Shown here piece by piece: positions 38,585 through 46,900 of a stretch of DNA of 64,000 nt. The first letter of the stretch is position 1; every line of letters begins with the position of its first letter. A model generated the notes under the pieces. The model was not told the DNA's origin and made no database searches. It was given only the letters and a program-made list of their open reading frames with translations. This DNA is from Lucifuga dentata (taxonomy: Eukaryota > Chordata > Actinopteri > Ophidiiformes > Bythitidae), in contig VXCM01000323.1 in the NCBI GenBank assembly GCA_014773175.1, positions 887 to 64,886 on the forward strand, read 5' to 3'. The translations under genes and the position numbers were made by a program.

Positions 38585-41500
38585 CTAACATTACCAATCA
38601 TTTTGGCACAGCAAAAGCACCATTGTAAAGCTTTTATTCTCACCATGCAGTGGAATGTAATTCCTCTGTTGGCAATATCTTTATTGAAAGGCGGAATACA
38701 GTGGATCATTCCATCAGTCCCAAAAACGTAATCCAAGGCAACTGTTGTCACATTGTTTTGTTGTTACATAAAGTGACACACAATGCTCATGTTATAAATC
38801 CACAGGTGAGCATGCTCCTAAAACAGTAATGAAGTACCAATATGGTTTAAAGATGTACTTTGCTTCATACAAAGCCTCTGAATCTAACATTGATAAAAAT
38901 CTAAAGGTGGATTCATGCAACTTTATGGCAATCATCATTGATTTTAACTGCTTGCAAATGTGCCATGAATGCAGTTTTTAAAGGAAAATTACAACATACT
39001 GTAACAGTATTTTGGCAAAAACAGAGTTACATTAGCTGAAGTAACTATGCAAATTGAATTTCAGCCACAATTTATTTTTATTTCATGGTTGTATTACTCT
39101 TTTATTTTTTATTACTCTACAGGATTCTTTAATGGAAGGTTTTGAGTATACTCCTTGCATGAACATGTAGTTTTGCAATCAGAAAGTAAAGTACAAAATC
39201 TTGACTTCATATTACTGGAACATGGCAAACTGGTGATTTTAGCCAATTTCACTATCGTGAGTTTGGAAGGTATTTCATGATATTATGACCCACTGTAACA
39301 CTAGTCCTGTGTAAATAGAACTTGCTTGAATAATCATAAGATATTCAGCCTTCCGCCTTCCTATATGTTACCTAAATTATCTGTTTTTTAGAATTAGGTT
39401 TCAAACAGCAGACGTCATCATTGTGGTTTGTTATATTATGAGGAGACAGCTGTTGTCCTGTGGAAACAAGCTGATAGGTGGGCTGAGTCCAGATGGTTTC
39501 TATTTAAGGCACATCCACAAACTTGAAATGTGACTGTTTGGTTTGCAACCCACGGAAGAAGGATATTGTTTTTAAGAGGTATGTGAAGAGAGAGACAGGA
39601 AGAGAGAGTGTGTGTTTTTGTGTGATAGAGAAAGAAAACAGAATCTAGGTTAGAATACAGTTAGAACCTGGAATGTTTTGATGATGAAGATACCTCACTT
39701 CATAGAGTTCTTCTTCACTGTCACGCTGGAGTGTGACTCATCTCTACAATAAGATTCACTGATGCATGCAAACATTCTTGAAGTGTATCTAAGGTTTTCA
39801 GATTTAGGTTAATCTCATTCCTTGAAAACCGTCTGTCAGAATCATTCAATAATATGTGCAAAATTCATTTAGAATCAGCTGAATAAAAGGTATTTCAGGC
39901 ATGTACTTGCACACATGCAAACACACTACCTCCGTTTACGGAAAGGTACACACACACATGCACATACACGCAGCCATACACACTTGTGCTCTAGTCCAGA
40001 ATGTCACCATCTCAATCAAGCGTTCAGATCTGATTTAGAGTCTTTTAGAAAAGTAATCAGAAAAAAGAAAGCTTTAGTGGGACATATAAGATGAAATCAG
40101 GACTTATTTTTAGTCAGTTTTACAACTTAGTTTAGTTTATTTGTATTTACACATACATAAAAAGAAAAAAATACAAAATTACATAAAAAAGTAAATGTGA
40201 GTGATGGAGAAATTGCAAAAAAAAACCTCAAGGGGCTTATCTGAGACAACTCTTCAGAACATGCATGTCGCTATTTAATTTACAATTAGGAACAATTAGG
40301 AAAATAAAATAAAGTTGCCTACAGAATGTCATTGATGGAAAGTACATTTGGGTACTGGGTACTGGGTACATTTGGCACAAGCAATGCTGTTAAACTACAT
40401 TTTAGTTCTGTCTGCTGGAATACACACAGCAATGGAATGGAGTTTACACTGGACCACAATGTGATGTCATTTTTAGACAGGTTTCCTTTTGCAGATTAGA
40501 TATTAGAGAAATATAGGAAGGATGGATGCTCTCTAGGGATGTATAATGTACTTTACATACTAATTATGACACTTACTCACAAAATAGAAAGTACTAAATA
40601 TTACTGGCTGACAGCAGTCTGTGAATGAAAGACCTACCAATCAATTTGAGAGGGATATCAGGTCCTAATCCTAGATTTATATTTTTGAGGTCAAATTATA
40701 CCTTTAAAATAATTCTACTACTAGAAGCAGTACTGAGATTGAAAATGAAGAGGAAGCAGAGACAAAAATGAAACATTTAGTGTTTCTGAATCAATATTTT
40801 CCTCACATCCTCTGAGACATTGTCCAGCATTACAACTCCTCCACATCAGAGCACAATCATGCTAATCAGCTTGTCACCTATAATTATAATGTCAACTATC
40901 ACACATGCTGGTGATGGAATTTTTAAAAATTTTTTTTTGGTTTGTTTGTTTGTTTTCCATAATTCACATTTAAAAGCCTTATAGTAAAGTGAATGTATGT
41001 GTATTCATAACACTGTTTGCTATAAACACAGATGGTCTTAATTAAATTAAAAACAAAACAAAGTGTATATTTGACTACAACTACATTGTATTTAGAAATT
41101 AAACAGTTGGGAATTCTCAAGGAGGAAATATTTCCATGGTGATAATGCCTGTTGCTTAGCAATCGCTGCTTCTTTTTTCATAAGAAGTAAAATCCTCAAG
41201 ATTAGTTACTTTGGCAAATGGCCTGCACTGGCTCTGTCACTATTTCACCATCCTTTGTTTAATCAGGCATTTTCCATTGAGATACAAATCACCGTGACAA
41301 AGTAGGGAAGATAAGTATGAATAATCACCATCTTAAGTCACAGCCAACCTTTTAAGACACGGCATGCTCAAGTACACACAAGGGTCTAACAAATTAGATT
41401 TTGTGACACACATGTATAAAATCTTTGTACTTTTATCCTTATGAGAAGCCTCCACTGACGATACTGAATCCCTAAACCCAAGCCTTAATCTGAACCCTCT

Positions 41501-43876
41501 CCACAACCTGCATATGCTTAAACCTTAGCCTAACCCAAACAGCCTTAACATCTTTAAAATCAAATCTTAACACAAAATTACCCAACACCTAAAACCTGAT
41601 TCCAAACTTAACCTTAAATGTAATCTAAACCCTTGAAGAATGGCAAAATCCCTTCACTTCTTTTTCTGTCCTTCTGAAGACATTTGATGGTCATCGAAGT
41701 CCAACAACACACCCACACACCAAACACACACACACACAGTTTCACAGTTGTGTTTTCATTTTTGCCTCCAGTGAGGTCATCCTGTCCAACATAGACGTGG
41801 GCATCGCTGGCATCTGGGAGTGTGTGGTGACCAGTTCCCGTGGCAACACATCTAGACAGATGGAAATTGTTGTGCTGGAGACGTCCGCGCCATACTGCCC
41901 CACAGACAGAGTCACCAACAACAAGGGAGATTTTAGGTGAGCCACATCTCCGAAAACAGATAACAATGAGGGATCAAGCACTGTTGCACGATCCACATCA
42001 AATGCTCAAAGATTTTCCTGCCTCAGGAGAAAATAACTAAGATGATGTAAGTAATGTCAAGAATGTGCTTTAGGTTGACAATAACACATCTAAAGCACTA
42101 AGACCATGTGATGTATCGCTCCATGCAAGTAAATGGTTTTCAAGTGGTTCCAGGAAGTCTGCAATAAAACAAGTGAGCAGATTAACCTAATTACTATATA
42201 TGTACTGTACAAATATGAACACTATTAACTCTGACTTTCTCTATGTATTTAATCTGATTGTTGCTGGTTGACTTTTGTTCCTAACTGACAGTTAACAAGC
42301 CACACCTGGTGTGTTTCTGCCTGGCACCAGATGCAGCTTAAACTGAGCATCACCAGTGGAGTCTAGACAGTTAATACATTTTAACCCTAACTAGTGCAGT
42401 GCCCATTCAAAACGTGCCTGTTCGGAACAGGCTGGACTTTATGGTGTGCACCACAGCCTGCCATAATTTTGTTCTGCACAAAATTATGTGCAGCCTCATG
42501 AGCTAGCTTTGTTTGCTGTATGGGGTCAGTTTGAGACCGTGCCACTGGACTGGAGTGTATGCTGCTGCACCCAGAGTGTATCCTGCCACGTGGACTAGTT
42601 TTTACCAGCACAGCTCAATTGGAGAACCGCTCATCCAAACAACTTCACATGTGACACTGCACGTCCGTGGGTCCTGAGCAATAAACCTGCCAAATATCAA
42701 CTTCATACAGTGCCGGGTTCTTGAGATAATGATGCCACAGACAGACAGATAGAGATTTTCTGCCTTTATAATTAGATTGGGTGCATGATATAAAAACCCT
42801 CATATAAACATTGCAGCTATATGAAGTCCAGCTTTATCTCAAGACTATAAAAAATTAGAGATGCACAGTAGTTTCCATGACTGGGTTTTAAAGGAACTCT
42901 CTACCAATAACAGCTGACCCAAAAAAGGAGCAACATAGTGGACAGAATGCAGCTGATGGAAAATAAAAGATAATAAATGACAAAATGGTAATATATGGGC
43001 TTTACTATGTGAACCTAATGTTAGTTAGCCAGCATTATGAAATGAATAACAAAGCCTCTTGGCCACAAGCAATGTTGTTGGCACCAAATACAGATACAAT
43101 AACAACAGACAAAATAACAACAGACAACATTTTATCTTAGCTTATTCAACAAGACTCTCCCAAATGACCACCATTTTTAATCTATGCACCCTTGTGCAAC
43201 TAATGGACCACAGGTTCTGATTCGATAATGTCATCAAAGCCTGGACTAGGAACAGACTTTGCATTTTGTCTTTTGTTCTGCAAGTGCATGCTCAAATTTT
43301 CACATGCACATCATGTACACAGAGCTGGTGTGAAACATATTTCTGTTGTGAATGTGTGAAGTGATGTAGATGTCAAAACAATTCATATACTATATTTACT
43401 AAATGATTAATCTGCATTTTCCTATGAAGATTTGTCCTATTTAGACTGGAAGCATCTCATCAATCACTAGTGAGGCTTGTGTGTCAGATTGCCTTATGAG
43501 TTGGCAAATAAATCTGGCCATGTCTGCCAAGTGAAATGGGTGAAAACAGCTTTTTCACACAATTCCACTTTCCATCAGTTGGTGGCAGTAATTTGTCATA
43601 AAAGTTAGCAATGTGCCAACAAATGGAGAGAAGAAGAAGAAGATGATGCTGAAGAAGAAGCTGATGTAAAAAGCTGATGTAAACAAAGCACATTTTTGAA
43701 CCAGCAAAATATCTAGTTAAGAGATCTTTTATGAGATCAGAAATGTATGGAATATGTAAAACTTAAGGATTTACATAATGCATTTGGTAAGAAACACTGA
43801 ATATAAATTGAACACCATAGGGTACCTTCACCTGTCTACCCATTCCTTTCTTGATCATCTTTCATCTTGTAGTTGT

Positions 43877-43940
<64 letters not shown>

Positions 43941-46900
43941 CAACCCCACTGGGTGTGTTGTTGCCATGTACTTTCCTTTGTAGCTGCTGTACTTTACAGC
44001 CCTCTTCCAGTCAGCAAGCAGAGCCTTTGTTTCTGCTGAAACACTGGAGTAATGGGCTGGAAAATGAGCCCCTTTTATTGTAGGGGGCAAAATTAGTGCT
44101 ATTTATTACTAAGTAGCTGCTGCTACAACAACATGGAGGGGGAGACAGAAAAAAATGATGAGGTGGGGAGCAGAGAGATGACAGGTCTCTTCCCTTAGAA
44201 CAGATTACCAGTCTCTTGAGTTCTGGTGCTCTTTTATTTTCATTTAGATGAAGTCAAAAGTGTTGCCATTAAGCATCACTGAGCTACGGCGTGCAATATG
44301 ATTCTGACTTTGCCTAAAGGAGAAAACCACAAAACATAACATTTCTACTGATCTCAGAGAAACTGATCAATATATATAAGCAACTCTCTCCTCTGGCTGC
44401 AGAACCAGAGACATATGGCTGTTAATCGATAATAAAGCCAAGAAACAAAACTTGACACCCTTGATTATCAGTGATTTGGAGGCTAATGCAGTTAATTTAT
44501 GTTTCATTCAATTTTTCCACTCAAATGATAAAAAGCCAACATGCATTAACAAAAAAAAAAAAACAAAAAATCAAAAACAAAACAAAAAAAAAGGCTGATA
44601 CTGTTCACCAGCTATAAAGTTATTATGTTTGACCAATCCAATAGCTTCCTGTTCGTGTTTATTTTTTACCAGAAACTTCTGCATCATCTACCATTTAGGC
44701 CCCTGTTCATCATCCAGAGAGAAAAAAAAAAAATCTCTCTTGATAGCCATGTAAAGTTAGGTACAACACATATTTGATTGAAATTGCACCTGTATGAATG
44801 AAATTAACAGTGCAATTGGATGCTTCCTCTGTTTTTTTGGGTTTTTTTCCTATTGTACTTAGCACTTTGGGCTGATTTTGCAATTGTACTGTTAAAACAG
44901 AACCCAGAGTCTCACCAATCTCACACATTCACACCACAGTCAACAGCTCCACATCAAATCCATGATTAGCTCGACAGACAGTATGAACTCACTGAGACCA
45001 TTGATACTTACCATCAGCCAGTCGACCAGAGCATTCCTACCTGTAATTCCTCATTTAAGAAATAGGTATTTTGGAATTAGACAGTCTAATTTAATCTATT
45101 TCTGTCACTAACATCGCACATTATAATCCTTTCCAATTACCCCAAATGTTAAATTTGTACTGTTTTGTATTTTTTGTGGTGCTGTTATGTGGACAATGTC
45201 ATTAATTTAAGAAAATATTTAACTTCTACTTGTATGATAGAACGTTTAAATAATCAATAATATAACACAGTGTTTCATAAATAAGTGTCAAAATCTGGCA
45301 GTCGTATGAGAAATAATTAGAGCCAGCTGTAAATCAAAAGAATATGCAAAGTAATAATTTCTTTAATATAGAGAGTGTAAAAATACCATCTGGTGATAAG
45401 TATAGATTCCTTAATTCTAGGCCAGTTTACTGCTGATTAATCAGGGTTATTTTTGTGGTAGATGGCCAAAGACTGTAGCTGGCATACTGGCCTTCCTGCC
45501 CTGTGCTCCTGCCACCTTTGGCTCCGCCCCTCACCCCTCTGGCAGCAGTCCTCACCACTCCAGCCAGAGGGAGAAGAAGGCATGGCGGCGGTGTGACCGG
45601 GCAGGACGATGGGCCGAAGAGGACTACACGCAATGCCCGTATGCAAGTGAACTGACCCGCGTGCTGCATGAGCTCACCCAGGTAACAGTGTGTTGAATGC
45701 AGCAGACAGGATCATTCATTCATTAGCTTTAGAATTTGTACTTTTTTAGGTTTACCTTGATGTCAGGAATGTTGAATTTTACTCTCTCAGAATGTAAATG
45801 GCAAGATGTAATAGCTTCATATCCCTGTGGTATGGAAATGAATATCTCCAAGGGATTTATCTGTAGCCTGGAGGAACCCCCAGATCTGTGCATGTATGCT
45901 TTATGGAGTATGTGATATAAACTTACTGATGACAGTCTTAATTTTATTCTACATTGCTCATGGGAGCTCTACATTAAAATAATCATGTTAAAAAAACAAA
46001 AACCCTAGAACATACATGGCATGAAAATGCATTCCAGCCATTAATTATTTATTATGTGTTAAAGCTATTTCATATGTCAAATTTATGTGTCTGTTGATGT
46101 GAATTGTGATGATTGAACCATGTGATCATCCTCTCTCAGCAAAGTATTTCCTTTGTTATTCCAGATAACCATCAACACCACCAATGCTCGGCCTTTAGGC
46201 CAGCAGTTAGTGGCCTTTACCAGCAGGGCGGCACACTTCACTGATGTCATGGACATCATCTTTGTCACACACCTGGTGGAGAGACTAACAAGGCTGGTGG
46301 AGCAACGCAGAGAGGCAAGAATAAACATCTACACACACAAATTCAACAGCCAGTTCAACTCACAAAGACTGACATTTTCAATCAAAAGTCTCTGTGAGAT
46401 GTTAAATGACCCCACATAGAATTGTCACCCAACTCTGCAGCTCTGTGAGACGCTAATTAGTCGCCTCTCATCGAGTCACACAAACCCCTGACATAAAACC
46501 GTATGAGACTGTTTTCAGCAAACAAGCTCTGGTTAACCCACTGTACACTTTCTCTGTAGCACAAAATGAGAGACGAAGTAAACTTGCAGCAGGTGAAGAA
46601 AGTCGAGCGAGCTACAGACAGAGATTTTTCTCAGGAGAGCTGGACACCAAAACAGAGCTAAAAAGACAGTGAGATGATAATTTTTCTCCTGGATGTGTAA
46701 GAACACTATTGTTTGCTAACACTTTAACCATAGCAATGTGATAAGCTGGTTGTACATCAGAGTCTGAACTTATAGCTGGTCTGTCCCATCGTGGTCAAAA
46801 TGATTATTGCATCTTTAATAATGTACAATCTCTTCTTATGTTCTGTTAACTGCTGTTCCTGTCCTCCTCTTTGCTCAGAGTTTCCCACAAACACCAAATT

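Larger units (their letters stand above)
34576..41771 (+). other. adgra2: Intron 7 of adgra2 (7.2 kb)
   Basis: GTACAC donor and TTTTTGCCTCCAG acceptor. No coding sequence was recognised. It contains (GAGGA)n, (TC)n and (CAT)n arrays listed separately. At about 41465-41640 there is a C-rich degenerate tract with CCTAAACCC / CCTAACCC-like units. Confidence 0.85.
41937..45461 (+). other. adgra2: Intron 8 of adgra2 (3.5 kb)
   Basis: GTGAGC donor and TTTGTGGTAG acceptor. No coding sequence. It contains a probable interspersed repeat (42392-42778), a (AC)30 microsatellite and a short AGAAGAAGAAG-ended repeat fragment (about 43560-43665). Confidence 0.85.

Noticed and set aside
38477..38751. Poly-Ser and poly-Asp frames
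   Set aside because: Translation of the (CAT)18 array in intron 7.
43778..44090. Frames on both strands over the (AC)30 repeat
   Set aside because: Low-complexity translation only, with no recognisable domain.
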